The position numbers and the translations under genes were made by a program. The notes below the pieces were generated by a model. It was not told the DNA's origin and did not search any database. It saw nothing but the letters and a program-made list of their open reading frames with translations. From an uncultured Lysobacteraceae bacterium (GTDB lineage Bacteria > Pseudomonadota > Gammaproteobacteria > Xanthomonadales > Rhodanobacteraceae): a stretch of DNA of 9,925 bases. Shown in pieces: positions 1 to 6,689 of this stretch. The stretch covers positions 1 through 9,925 of the forward strand of contig CAMLSI010000176.1 in assembly GCA_946482585.1 (NCBI GenBank), given 5' to 3'. The first letter of the stretch is position 1. Each line of letters starts with the position of its first letter.

Positions 1-1530
1 GGCAAGCGTGAAATCACCGACTGGGTCGTCGCGCAGATGCGCATGAATCTCGAGGTCGTCGCGCAGAACGGCAACTACATCGAGATCGTGCAGGGCGCGC
101 CCGTCTGGCCGGGCACTGTCGTTGCCGGCGTGACGCCGGAACAGCGCCATCAGGCCGACGTGTTCATGCTGAGCTTCCAGGGACAGTATTCGCGCTGCAC
201 GTCGGCCGTCCCGCCGACCAGCGCCACGTGCGACGGCCCGAACACGGCGACCGACGGCTACGCGGTGTTCACGCCGTCGTCCACGCTGCGCAACAACGTC
301 AACTACGGCACCGCCAGCCCGACCGTCGCCGGCGATCCGAACGGGACGAGTACCGCGCTGTATTCCGCCGACGTCGCGTGGTACCGCAAGTTCTCGACGC
401 CGGCGCGCCCGCCCTACGACAACGATCAGCATCCGAACCTGATCTGGAACATCTACCGCATCGACGCGAACAACCGCATCGAACAGATCGGCCGTTCCGG
501 CGTGAAGCATGCGTTCGTCACGACGAACAGCGGCTGCGACAACAGCGGCCCGGGCAGCGGCGGCAGCACCGGCGCGATCCTCGGCCTCGCGTGCTCCGAT
601 ACCTACGGCACCGGCAACAACGACAGCAACAACGATCTGGGCCCGCGCAGCGAAATCGTGCCGGCCACGGGCGAGTGGGGCCGCTGTGGTTCGATCTTCG
701 ATCCCGAATGCGACCTGACTTCGAACACTAACGGCGGCAACAACAGCTACAGCCAGCGCCTGATCACGCGCGAGTCGCAGCTCACGGCGGGCGGCACGTA
801 CTACATGGAGTCGTGGTACCTCGTTCGCGACGACATCAACATCTACAACACGATGGCGTCGCGGCCGGTCACGTTCAGCTACGGCACCAGCTGGTCGATG
901 AGCAACGGCACGCCGCAGCTGCTGGGTCCGGTCATCAATCGCTGGGTCAGCCCGACCACGTCGAATCCGAACCAGAAGAACGTCGAGATCGCGAGCCCCG
1001 AAGGCCATACGCGCGTCGCCGTCAACGTGGTCGACCTCGGCGGCGGCACCTGGCGTTACGACTATGCGGTGGCGAACTTCGACTTCGCGCGCGCCGTGAC
1101 GCAAGGCACCGGCAAGTACAGCGATGACGCCGATCCCGCGATGCGCTTCCGCGTGATCCACAACTTCGGCTTCGACAGTTTCAGCGTGCCGTTGCCGGCC
1201 GGCGTCACCGTGAGCGCGCTGGAATTCAACGACGGCGAACTCGACACGACCAACGACTGGACCGCCACGTCCACCGGCGGCAGCGTGACCTGGACGGCGC
1301 CGGTGAATCCGGCGCCGCCCGCGAATACGCCGGCCGTGAACAATCCGCTGAACTGGGGCACGATGTTCCGCTTCTCGTTCATCGCCAACCAGGCGCCGGT
1401 CGCGGCCGATGTCGACCTGCACGTCGCGCAGAGCGGCACGCCGGCGTCGTACACGGCCGCCGTGCTCGCGCCGGCCACGCCGGTCGTCGACGAGATCTTT
1501 GCCGACGATTTCGAGCCCGCGAAAGGCTGA
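1..1530 (+). CDS. Secreted protein of unknown function, paralogue A (5' truncated by window edge)
   Basis: The reading frame is open from base 1 (GKREITDWVV...) to the TGA at 1528-1530, giving 509 visible residues. The first in-frame ATG codons (37, 43) are internal: residue 1 here aligns with residue 177 of the complete paralogue at 1677-3719, so about 176 N-terminal residues and the signal peptide lie off the window. Blocks shared with that paralogue include DVFMLSF, YSRC, STLRNNVN, DNDQHPNLIWN, GRSGVKHAF, DLGPRSEI, WGRCGSI, YNTMASRPVTF, QKNVEIA and NPLNWGT. Six cysteines are conserved. From memory, the GVKHAF...C...SDTY...LGPRSE and later NPLNWGT...FSF blocks resemble a family of secreted hypothetical proteins with a 'KHGF' core; this was not searched. 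The tail is DEIFADDFEPAKG. Function is unknown. The intrinsic terminator just downstream ends this transcript. Confidence 0.88.
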   Translation, partial: GKREITDWVVAQMRMNLEVVAQNGNYIEIVQGAPVWPGTVVAGVTPEQRHQADVFMLSFQGQYSRCTSAVPPTSATCDGPNTATDGYAVFTPSSTLRNNVNYGTASPTVAGDPNGTSTALYSADVAWYRKFSTPARPPYDNDQHPNLIWNIYRIDANNRIEQIGRSGVKHAFVTTNSGCDNSGPGSGGSTGAILGLACSDTYGTGNNDSNNDLGPRSEIVPATGEWGRCGSIFDPECDLTSNTNGGNNSYSQRLITRESQLTAGGTYYMESWYLVRDDINIYNTMASRPVTFSYGTSWSMSNGTPQLLGPVINRWVSPTTSNPNQKNVEIASPEGHTRVAVNVVDLGGGTWRYDYAVANFDFARAVTQGTGKYSDDADPAMRFRVIHNFGFDSFSVPLPAGVTVSALEFNDGELDTTNDWTATSTGGSVTWTAPVNPAPPANTPAVNNPLNWGTMFRFSFIANQAPVAADVDLHVAQSGTPASYTAAVLAPATPVVDEIFADDFEPAKG

Positions 1531-1544
1531 GCACGCAACCGGAT

Positions 1545-1591
1545 CGGCGACGCGCAGCACTCAACGGTGCGGCGCGTCGCCGTTTTCTTTT
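1545..1591 (+). terminator. Intrinsic terminator after paralogue A
   Basis: An 11-bp perfect stem pairs CGGCGACGCGC (1545-1555) with GCGCGTCGCCG (1572-1582). After one A/G mismatch, an inner GCAC/GTGC stem (1557-1560, 1567-1570) closes a 6-base loop. The stem is followed at once by TTTTCTTTT (1583-1591). It starts 15 bases after the stop codon. This is a canonical Rho-independent terminator, so paralogue B probably needs its own promoter. Confidence 0.9.
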
Positions 1592-1618
1592 GCGCGCCCG
1601 TACCATCGCATTCCACGC

Positions 1619-1638
1619 CGCCGCCGCGTGTGGCGGCG
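1619..1638 (+). other. Leader hairpin upstream of paralogue B
   Basis: CGCCGCC (1619-1625) and GGCGGCG (1632-1638) form a 7-bp stem with a 6-base loop, 38 bases before the start codon. It has no T-run, so it is not a terminator, and it does not cover the ribosome binding site. It could be leader RNA structure or a chance product of high GC. I saw no convincing -35/-10 pair in 1592-1676. Confidence 0.3.
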
Positions 1639-1662
1639 CATCATCGTCCGATCGCATCACTC

Positions 1663-1667
1663 AGGGA
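1663..1667 (+). promoter_or_regulatory. Ribosome binding site of paralogue B
   Basis: AGGGA lies 9 bases before the ATG at 1677. It decides the start: the frame is open further upstream, to a TTG at 1590, but that codon sits inside the terminator T-run, and only the 1677 start puts a signal peptide at the N-terminus. Confidence 0.75.
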
Positions 1668-1676
1668 TTGCCGGCC

Positions 1677-3719
1677 ATGTATCCGAAGCTCGTCCGCGGG
1701 TTTTTCTCGATTCTGTTGGGCGCTGTCGCCAGCGTCGCCGTCGCCGCGCCGCCGGACGCGCCGGTTCAACCGCAAGTCTGGACGGCGCTCGGCGGCGATC
1801 TCGGCTTCATCTGGAACGAAGACCTGCTCGGCGACCTCGGCATGGCGCTGGAACAGCGCAGCGGCCTCGGCGAACCGGACCGCCGCGGCTTCGTCGCCGT
1901 CGGACTGCGTTCGCAGGGCGGCCTGCAGTTCGCCGTCAACGCGTTGAACTTCGACCATTTCGTCGGCGGCCGGCTGGCTTTGCGCGGCGGCTTCCGCCTG
2001 AAAACGCCGGACGGCGATCTGTCGCTGATCGACGCGACCCTGCAGCCGCGCACCGACGACCCGCTCACGCTCGAACTCGTCGACGCGAACGGCCGCGCCT
2101 GGTTCTACATGGACAAGCTCATGTACGCGGTGACCGCCGGCGGACGCGAGCTCCAGGTGCGCACGATGGACCTGCGCATCCACGCCGATCTCGCGCGCCG
2201 CATCGGCAAGCCGCAGGTCGCCGGCTGGGCGATCGCGCAGATGCGCATGCAGCTCGATGTCGTCGCACAGGACGGCAGCTACATCGTGCTCGGCAATCCG
2301 TCGCCGGTATGGCCGAAGACGGACGTGCCGAACGTGCCCGGCGCGAAATACGAAGCCGACGTGTTCATGCTGTCGTTCGACGCGCAGTACTCTCGCTGCA
2401 CGCGCGCGCTGGGCTGTACCGGGAGCTGCAGCTGCGACGGACCGGCCGGCGCCACGGACGGGTTCGCGGTGTTCACGCCGAATTCTACACTTCGTAACAA
2501 TGTAAACAATGGATCCGCGCAGGCGACCGTGGCCGGCGATCCGAATGGCACGAGCTCGGCGCTGTATACGGCCGACGTGGCCTGGTACGAGAAGTTCACC
2601 GGCACGTTCGCGCCCTACGACAACGACCAGCATCCGAACCTGATCTGGAACCTCTATCGCTTCGACGCCGAAGGACGCATCGACCAGGTCGGCCGTTCCG
2701 GCGTGAAGCATGCGTTCCTGACGACGAATGTCGGCTGCTCCGACAGCCCCGGCAGCGGCGGCAGCGACTCGCACATCCTCGGCCGCTCCTGCAGCGACAC
2801 CTACGCGACCAGCAACAACGACAGCAACAGCGATCTCGGTCCGCGCAGCGAAATCATCCCGAACGGCGACGCCTGGGGACGCTGCGGCTCGATCTATGAC
2901 GCCAACTGCGATCTCGCCGAGGACAGCCCGGGCAACACGAACTACAGCCAGCGCCTGATCGTGCGCGAATCGCAGCTCGCCGGCGGCACGTTCCGCTTCG
3001 AGTCCTGGTACATCGTCCGCGACGACGTCAACGTCTACAACACGATGGCCTCGCGTCCGGTCACGTTCAACTACAACGGCAGCGGCCCGTGGAGCATTTC
3101 CAACGGCACGCCGACGCGGCTCGGCCCCGCGATCAACCAGTGGGTCTCGCCGACCGGCAGCGATCCGAACCAGAAGAACGTCGAGATCGCGAACGATGAG
3201 GGCCACACGCGCGTCGCGGTCAAGGCGCGCGATCTCGGCAACGGGACCTGGCGCTACGACTATGCCGTCATGAACGTCGACTTCGCGCGCGCGGCGACGT
3301 CCGGCACGCCGACCTACAACGACGACGCGACGCCGTCGCAGCGCTTCCGCGTGATCCACAACTACGGCTACGACGCTTTCAGCCTGCCGCTGCCCGCCGG
3401 CGCGACCGCGACCGGCATCGAGTTCAGCGACGGCGATCTCGATACGACGAACGACTGGACCGTCACTACTGCCGGCGGCCGCCTGACCTGGACCGCGCCC
3501 GTCGACGCTTCGCCGGCGCCGGGCGTGCCCGCGGTACGCAATCCGCTGAACTGGGGCACGCTCTACCGTTTCTCGTTCATCGGCAACAGTGCGCCAGTCG
3601 CGGCCGACATCGACCTGCATGTCGCGCAGAGCGGCAGCCCGGCGTCGTACGCCGCGACCGTGATCGCCCCCGCCGCGGTCGTGAGCGACATCATCTTCGT
3701 CGACGATTTCGAGATCTGA
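1677..3719 (+). CDS. Secreted protein of unknown function, paralogue B (complete)
   Basis: The protein has 680 residues. Residues 1-24 form a Sec signal peptide: MYPKLVR, then a hydrophobic core, then SVAVAA before PPDAP. Residues about 30-195 are an N-terminal domain (GGDLGFIWNEDLLGDLG..., AVNALNFDHFVGGRL, LELVDANGRAWFYMDKLMYAV) of unknown fold. Residues about 195-665 match paralogue A throughout. Notable parts are a cysteine cluster (C241, C247, C251, C253), the GRSGVKHAF block (339-347) with C354, C372, C403 and C411, WRYDYAVMNVDFAR (525-538), and NPLNWGTLYRFSF (622-634). The C-terminus is IIFVDDFEI, matching IFADDFE in paralogue A. The protein is probably exported to the periplasm or outside; no catalytic motif is recognised. 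From memory it resembles a family of large secreted hypothetical proteins with a KHGF-like core. Codons 269-280 are unusually AT-rich for this gene. Confidence 0.9.
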   Translation: MYPKLVRGFFSILLGAVASVAVAAPPDAPVQPQVWTALGGDLGFIWNEDLLGDLGMALEQRSGLGEPDRRGFVAVGLRSQGGLQFAVNALNFDHFVGGRLALRGGFRLKTPDGDLSLIDATLQPRTDDPLTLELVDANGRAWFYMDKLMYAVTAGGRELQVRTMDLRIHADLARRIGKPQVAGWAIAQMRMQLDVVAQDGSYIVLGNPSPVWPKTDVPNVPGAKYEADVFMLSFDAQYSRCTRALGCTGSCSCDGPAGATDGFAVFTPNSTLRNNVNNGSAQATVAGDPNGTSSALYTADVAWYEKFTGTFAPYDNDQHPNLIWNLYRFDAEGRIDQVGRSGVKHAFLTTNVGCSDSPGSGGSDSHILGRSCSDTYATSNNDSNSDLGPRSEIIPNGDAWGRCGSIYDANCDLAEDSPGNTNYSQRLIVRESQLAGGTFRFESWYIVRDDVNVYNTMASRPVTFNYNGSGPWSISNGTPTRLGPAINQWVSPTGSDPNQKNVEIANDEGHTRVAVKARDLGNGTWRYDYAVMNVDFARAATSGTPTYNDDATPSQRFRVIHNYGYDAFSLPLPAGATATGIEFSDGDLDTTNDWTVTTAGGRLTWTAPVDASPAPGVPAVRNPLNWGTLYRFSFIGNSAPVAADIDLHVAQSGSPASYAATVIAPAAVVSDIIFVDDFEI

Positions 3720-3797
3720 CGGCAGGCTGGGGTGGGCCGCGGGCGAACCTCGACAGGGACATTTCGAAATACCGTCGTTCCGTCGGTTTTTCGGGCC

Positions 3798-3861
3798 GGC
3801 GAGTCCGGCACGGCTCCGGACTCGCCTGCGCCGCCAGCGCAGGCGCGCTCGATCGCGAGCG
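3798..3861 (+). other. Cluster of three GC-rich hairpins
   Basis: The first stem pairs GGCGAGTCCGG (3798-3808) with CCGGACTCGCC (3816-3826): 11 bp, 7-base loop, no mismatch. The second pairs CCTGCGC (3825-3831) with GCGCAGG (3837-3843) and overlaps the first by two bases. The third pairs CGCTCG (3846-3851) with CGAGCG (3856-3861) across a 4-base loop. None is followed by a T-run, so they are not canonical intrinsic terminators. They start 79 bases after the paralogue B stop, so they may protect its mRNA 3' end or form part of a structured leader. Confidence 0.55.
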
Positions 3862-3898
3862 GCGCATGACGGCGCCGCGGGAACCCCCGGGTTTTTCA

Positions 3899-3961
3899 CG
3901 TCGAGGCGGACACAAGGTGGTTTGTCGCCGCGGATTCTTCGCGACCGAAGACACCTCGACG
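3899..3961 (+). ncRNA. Possible structured RNA (three-way junction) in the gap before the receptor gene
   Basis: A closing stem pairs CGTCGAGG (3899-3906) with CCTCGACG (3954-3961), 8 bp perfect. Inside it a stem around 3907-3912/3923-3927 (CG, bulged G, ACA with TGTCG) starts directly after the closing stem. A second inner stem pairs TCTTCG (3936-3941) with CGAAGA (3946-3951) across CGAC. Together they can fold as a three-way junction about 63 bases long, 178 bases upstream of the receptor start. This is hand folding only. No known riboswitch core is recognised, and high GC makes some pairing likely by chance. Confidence 0.25.
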
Positions 3962-4063
3962 CCGGGCTTTGCCGCGCCTGGCCCATTTTGCGGCGTTGTG
4001 GCTTTGTGAGCGGGACGGCTGGCCGTCGGGGCCGCTGTCGAAGTATCGTTAGTGTTCAGGGGA

Positions 4064-4078
4064 GGCCCTAACCGGGCC
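4064..4078 (+). other. Small hairpin upstream of the TonB receptor gene
   Basis: GGCCC (4064-4068) and GGGCC (4074-4078) form a 5-bp stem with loop TAACC, 61 bases before the receptor start. An AGGGGAGG stretch at 4058-4065 looks like a ribosome binding site, but no start codon follows at a usable distance. It may be leader structure or chance. Confidence 0.25.
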
Positions 4079-4127
4079 GCGTACGTCGTCGTTCGAGCGT
4101 CACGCCAACCAGCAGTTCACTTTCGCC

Positions 4128-4133
4128 AGGGAG
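4128..4133 (+). promoter_or_regulatory. Ribosome binding site of the TonB-dependent receptor gene
   Basis: AGGGAG lies 6 bases before the ATG at 4140. It supports this start, which also gives a good signal peptide. Confidence 0.8.
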
Positions 4134-4139
4134 TTCCCC

Positions 4140-6518
4140 ATGACCTGCAAGCAGCGCCTTTCCGTTGCCGTCGTTGCCGCACTCACCACGCTGTCCGCTG
4201 CCGCACAGTCGCCGGAGCAGGACCCCGACGCGCTCGAAACGGTCATCGTGACCGGTACGCGCGTCACCGATCGCACGGTCGCGGAATCGTCGTCGCCGAT
4301 CGACATCATCACGCCGGCCACTCTCGAAGCGACCGGCACGATCGAGCTCGCGACCGCGCTGTCGCGCGCGCTGCCGTCGCTGAACTTCCCGCGGCCCGCG
4401 ATCTCCGACGGCACCGACGCCGTCAAGCCGGCCCAACTGCGCGGGCTCGCGCCCGACCAGGTGCTCGTGCTCGTCAACGGCAAACGCCGGCACACGACTG
4501 CACTCATCAATCTCAATGACAGCCAGGGCCGCGGCTCGTCGCCGGTCGACCTCAACGCCATTCCGATCGCCGCCATCGAGCGCGTCGAAGTGCTGCGCGA
4601 CGGCGCGTCGGCGCAATACGGTTCGGATGCGATCGCCGGTGTCGTCAACATCGTGCTCAAGGGCAGCGGCCGCGGCGGAAGCATTGCCGCGCGCTACGGC
4701 CAGTTCACGGCCGGCGATGGCGAGCAGTACCAGGTATCGGGCGGTGCCGGATTCACGTTCGGCGATCACGGCTTGCTGCACCTGACCGGCCAGGCCGGCC
4801 ATAACGATCAGACCGATCGCGCGCGTCCGTATACCGGCGCGCCGGGCGCGGCTGCGCCGCCGTTCGGCAAGGTCGTGCAGCGCTACGGCGATCCTGAGAT
4901 CGATCAGGGCGCGGTGTCCTACAACACGGAATTCCGTGTCGGCGAGCGCGCGTCGCTCTATTCGTTCGGCATGGCGAGCAACCGCGACGTGCTGTCGAAC
5001 GGTTTCTTCCGGCCGGCGGGCGACTCGCGTAACATTCCGGAAATCTATCCGAATGGCTTTCTGCCGCAAATCAACAATGTCTCCAAGGACCGCTCGGTCG
5101 TCGCCGGCCTGCGCGGCGAGTTCGGCACGGACTGGAGATATGACGCGAGCTACAACTACGGCTACAACAAGCTCAGCTTCGACATCAAGAACACGCTGAA
5201 CCGCAGTCTCGGTCCGACCTCGCCGCGGCAGTTCTACGCCGGCGGTCTGGAGGTCACACAGAACGTCGCGAACATCGACGTCGCGAAACCGCTGAACGTC
5301 GGTTGGCTGGCCTATCCGATTACCTTCGCGTTCGGCGCGGAGTGGCGCGAGGAGAAGTTCAACCAGAGTCCCGGCGAACTCGGTTCGTACGTCGATGGGG
5401 ACGGCCCCGTGAACACGCCGCCCGGGGCGCAGGTGTTTCCGGGCTTCAAGCCCGAAGACGCGGGTCACCGCGACCGTCATAGCCATTCGATCTATGCGGA
5501 TTTCGAGGCCGACCTGACCGACAACTTCTCGGCCGGCATCGCCGCCCGCTTCGAGGACTACAGCGATTTCGGCACGACGACATCGGGCAAGCTCTCGGGG
5601 CGCTATGCCTTCACCGATGCGGTCGCGCTGCGCGGCACCGTGTCGACCGGCTTCCGCGCGCCGTCGTTGCAGCAACAGTACTTCCAGTCGACGGCCACGA
5701 ATTTCATCGGCGGCGTACCGTTCGACGTGCGCACGTTTGCGGTCGACAATCCGACCGCGATCGCGCTCGGCGCGGAACCGCTGCAGGCCGAAGAGTCCGA
5801 GAACTACGGCCTCGGCCTGACGCTTTCGCCCGTCGACCGGCTCTACGTGACGATCGACGCGTACCGCATCGACATCGACGACCGCATCATCCTGTCGGAA
5901 AACCTGATCGGTCCTGCGGTCACGGCCTTCCTCGAAACGCGCGGGATTTTCGGCGTCACCGGCGGCCGCTACTTCACGAATGCCGTCGACACGAAGACGA
6001 CCGGCGTGGACATCATCGGCACGTACACCTGGGAAGTCGGCGGGGGCGAAGTCGACTGGACGGTCGGCTACAACTATTCGAAGACCCGGGTCGAACGCAT
6101 CGCGCCGAACCCGCCCGAGCTCACGGCCGGCGGTTTGAATCTGCAGCGTATCGGCCGCGTCGAGCAGGGCCGCATCACCGTCGGCGCGCCACGCGACAAG
6201 TTCCTGCTCGCGGGCACCTGGCGTACCGGCGACTGGACCTTTTCCGGCGCGGCCACGCGCTACGGCGAATTCAGTGCGTTGAACGCGAACCCGACGCTCG
6301 ACCAGACCTTCGGCGCGAAGTGGACCGTCGACATTTCGGCGGCCTATCAGCTCGGGCAGTGGAACTTCGCGCTCGGCGGCGACAACATCTTCGACGCCTA
6401 TCCCGACGAATTCATCTTCGCGACATCGAACGGCGGACAGCTGCCGTATCCGCGCAACGCGCCGTTCGGCTTCAACGGCGCCTTCGTCTATGCGAAAGCC
6501 GGCTACGCCTGGGACTAG
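4140..6518 (+). CDS. TonB-dependent outer-membrane receptor
   Basis: The 792-residue protein should be an outer-membrane beta-barrel that takes up a ligand using energy passed by TonB-ExbB-ExbD from the inner membrane. Residues 1-22 are a signal peptide (MTCKQR, hydrophobic stretch, LSAAA). The TonB box is ETVIVTG (33-39). The plug spans about 46-175, with QLRGLAPDQVLVLVNGKRR (99-117), VDLNAIPIAAIERVEVLRDG (136-155) and QYGSDAIAGVVNIVLK (159-174), all classic plug motifs. The rest is barrel, with alternating strands and GFRAPSLQQQYF, ESENYGLGL and GGDNIFDAYPDE blocks. No N-terminal secretin/TonB signalling extension is present, so sigma/anti-sigma signalling through it is unlikely. The protein ends GYAWD, with Trp one residue before the end rather than a terminal Phe/Trp. 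The ligand cannot be told from sequence: siderophore, other metal complex, carbohydrate and peptide are all possible. A strong terminator follows. Confidence 0.95.
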   Translation: MTCKQRLSVAVVAALTTLSAAAQSPEQDPDALETVIVTGTRVTDRTVAESSSPIDIITPATLEATGTIELATALSRALPSLNFPRPAISDGTDAVKPAQLRGLAPDQVLVLVNGKRRHTTALINLNDSQGRGSSPVDLNAIPIAAIERVEVLRDGASAQYGSDAIAGVVNIVLKGSGRGGSIAARYGQFTAGDGEQYQVSGGAGFTFGDHGLLHLTGQAGHNDQTDRARPYTGAPGAAAPPFGKVVQRYGDPEIDQGAVSYNTEFRVGERASLYSFGMASNRDVLSNGFFRPAGDSRNIPEIYPNGFLPQINNVSKDRSVVAGLRGEFGTDWRYDASYNYGYNKLSFDIKNTLNRSLGPTSPRQFYAGGLEVTQNVANIDVAKPLNVGWLAYPITFAFGAEWREEKFNQSPGELGSYVDGDGPVNTPPGAQVFPGFKPEDAGHRDRHSHSIYADFEADLTDNFSAGIAARFEDYSDFGTTTSGKLSGRYAFTDAVALRGTVSTGFRAPSLQQQYFQSTATNFIGGVPFDVRTFAVDNPTAIALGAEPLQAEESENYGLGLTLSPVDRLYVTIDAYRIDIDDRIILSENLIGPAVTAFLETRGIFGVTGGRYFTNAVDTKTTGVDIIGTYTWEVGGGEVDWTVGYNYSKTRVERIAPNPPELTAGGLNLQRIGRVEQGRITVGAPRDKFLLAGTWRTGDWTFSGAATRYGEFSALNANPTLDQTFGAKWTVDISAAYQLGQWNFALGGDNIFDAYPDEFIFATSNGGQLPYPRNAPFGFNGAFVYAKAGYAWD

Positions 6519-6567
6519 CGTCGGCTGCCCAGTCTGTAAGGAGCGGCAGCGATCGCCGTGGAGAATC

Positions 6568-6641
6568 CGGAGCAGCGAGAAACGAGCAGCCTGGCGACGC
6601 GCGTTCGTTTCTCGCTGCGCTCCGACTCTTTTCTCTTTTCT
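6568..6641 (+). terminator. Terminator-like long hairpin after the TonB receptor gene
   Basis: A perfect 14-bp stem pairs GCAGCGAGAAACGA (6572-6585) with TCGTTTCTCGCTGC (6605-6618). Beyond a two-base bulge (6619-6620), CGGA (6568-6571) pairs with TCCG (6621-6624). The loop is 19 bases. A T-rich stretch, ACTCTTTTCTCTTTTCT (6625-6641), follows on the + strand only, which suits termination of the receptor transcript. On the - strand the hairpin is not followed by Ts, but it could still slow transcripts leaving the acylase gene. Confidence 0.75.
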
Positions 6642-6651
6642 CGCCAGTCGT

Positions 6652-6666
6652 CGCGGCTCTGCCGCG
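6652..6666 (-). other. Short hairpin downstream of the acylase gene
   Basis: CGCGGC (6652-6657) and GCCGCG (6661-6666) form a 6-bp stem with a 3-base loop, 23 bases beyond the acylase stop. No T-run follows on the - strand, so a terminator role is unproven. Confidence 0.3.
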
Positions 6667-6689
6667 GCCTTCGCTCGGGCTGACTCGAT

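Larger units (their letters stand above)
3720..4139. other. 420-base gene-free region rich in inverted repeats
   Basis: No open frame here has both a ribosome binding site and protein-like composition; the frames present translate to arginine-rich sequence. From left to right the region holds a T-run (3787-3791), three GC-rich hairpins (3798-3861), AACCCCCGGG followed by TTTTT (3882-3896), a nested pair of stems (3899-3961), a small hairpin (4064-4078) and the receptor's ribosome binding site (4128-4133). It must contain the 3' end of the paralogue B transcript and the receptor promoter, but I could not place a convincing -35/-10 pair. Confidence 0.6.

Noticed and set aside
1590..1676. Upstream extension of copy B to a TTG at 1590
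   Set aside because: The TTG is within the T-run of the terminator, has no ribosome binding site and would bury the signal peptide 29 residues inside the protein.
1..3719. The two similar left-hand genes as one gene split by a stop codon
   Set aside because: Each copy has its own full C-terminal region and tail, and a terminator, ribosome binding site and signal peptide lie between them. They are separate paralogues.
3882..3896. AACCCCCGGG followed by TTTTT as a terminator for copy B
   Set aside because: Only about 4 bp can pair around a 4-base loop, too weak for an intrinsic terminator, and it lies 160 bases after the stop. It is noted only as part of the gap.
3691..3954. Small 87-codon - strand frame in the gap after copy B
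   Set aside because: It is Arg/Pro/Ser-rich, overlaps the end of copy B and the hairpin cluster, and has no plausible ribosome binding site.
1641..3986. Very long open frame on the - strand (781 codons) opposite copy B
   Set aside because: It is the arginine- and valine-rich mirror of a GC3-biased gene on the + strand, with no ribosome binding site or motifs. Copy B has a signal peptide, a paralogue and a good start.
4052..4519. 155-codon + strand frame overlapping the start of the receptor gene
   Set aside because: It is His/Arg/Ala-rich and out of frame with the receptor, whose own start, signal peptide and plug are convincing.
4068..5675. Open frame of 535 codons on the - strand opposite the receptor gene
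   Set aside because: The + strand encodes an unmistakable TonB plug and barrel here. The mirror frame has low-complexity charged composition.
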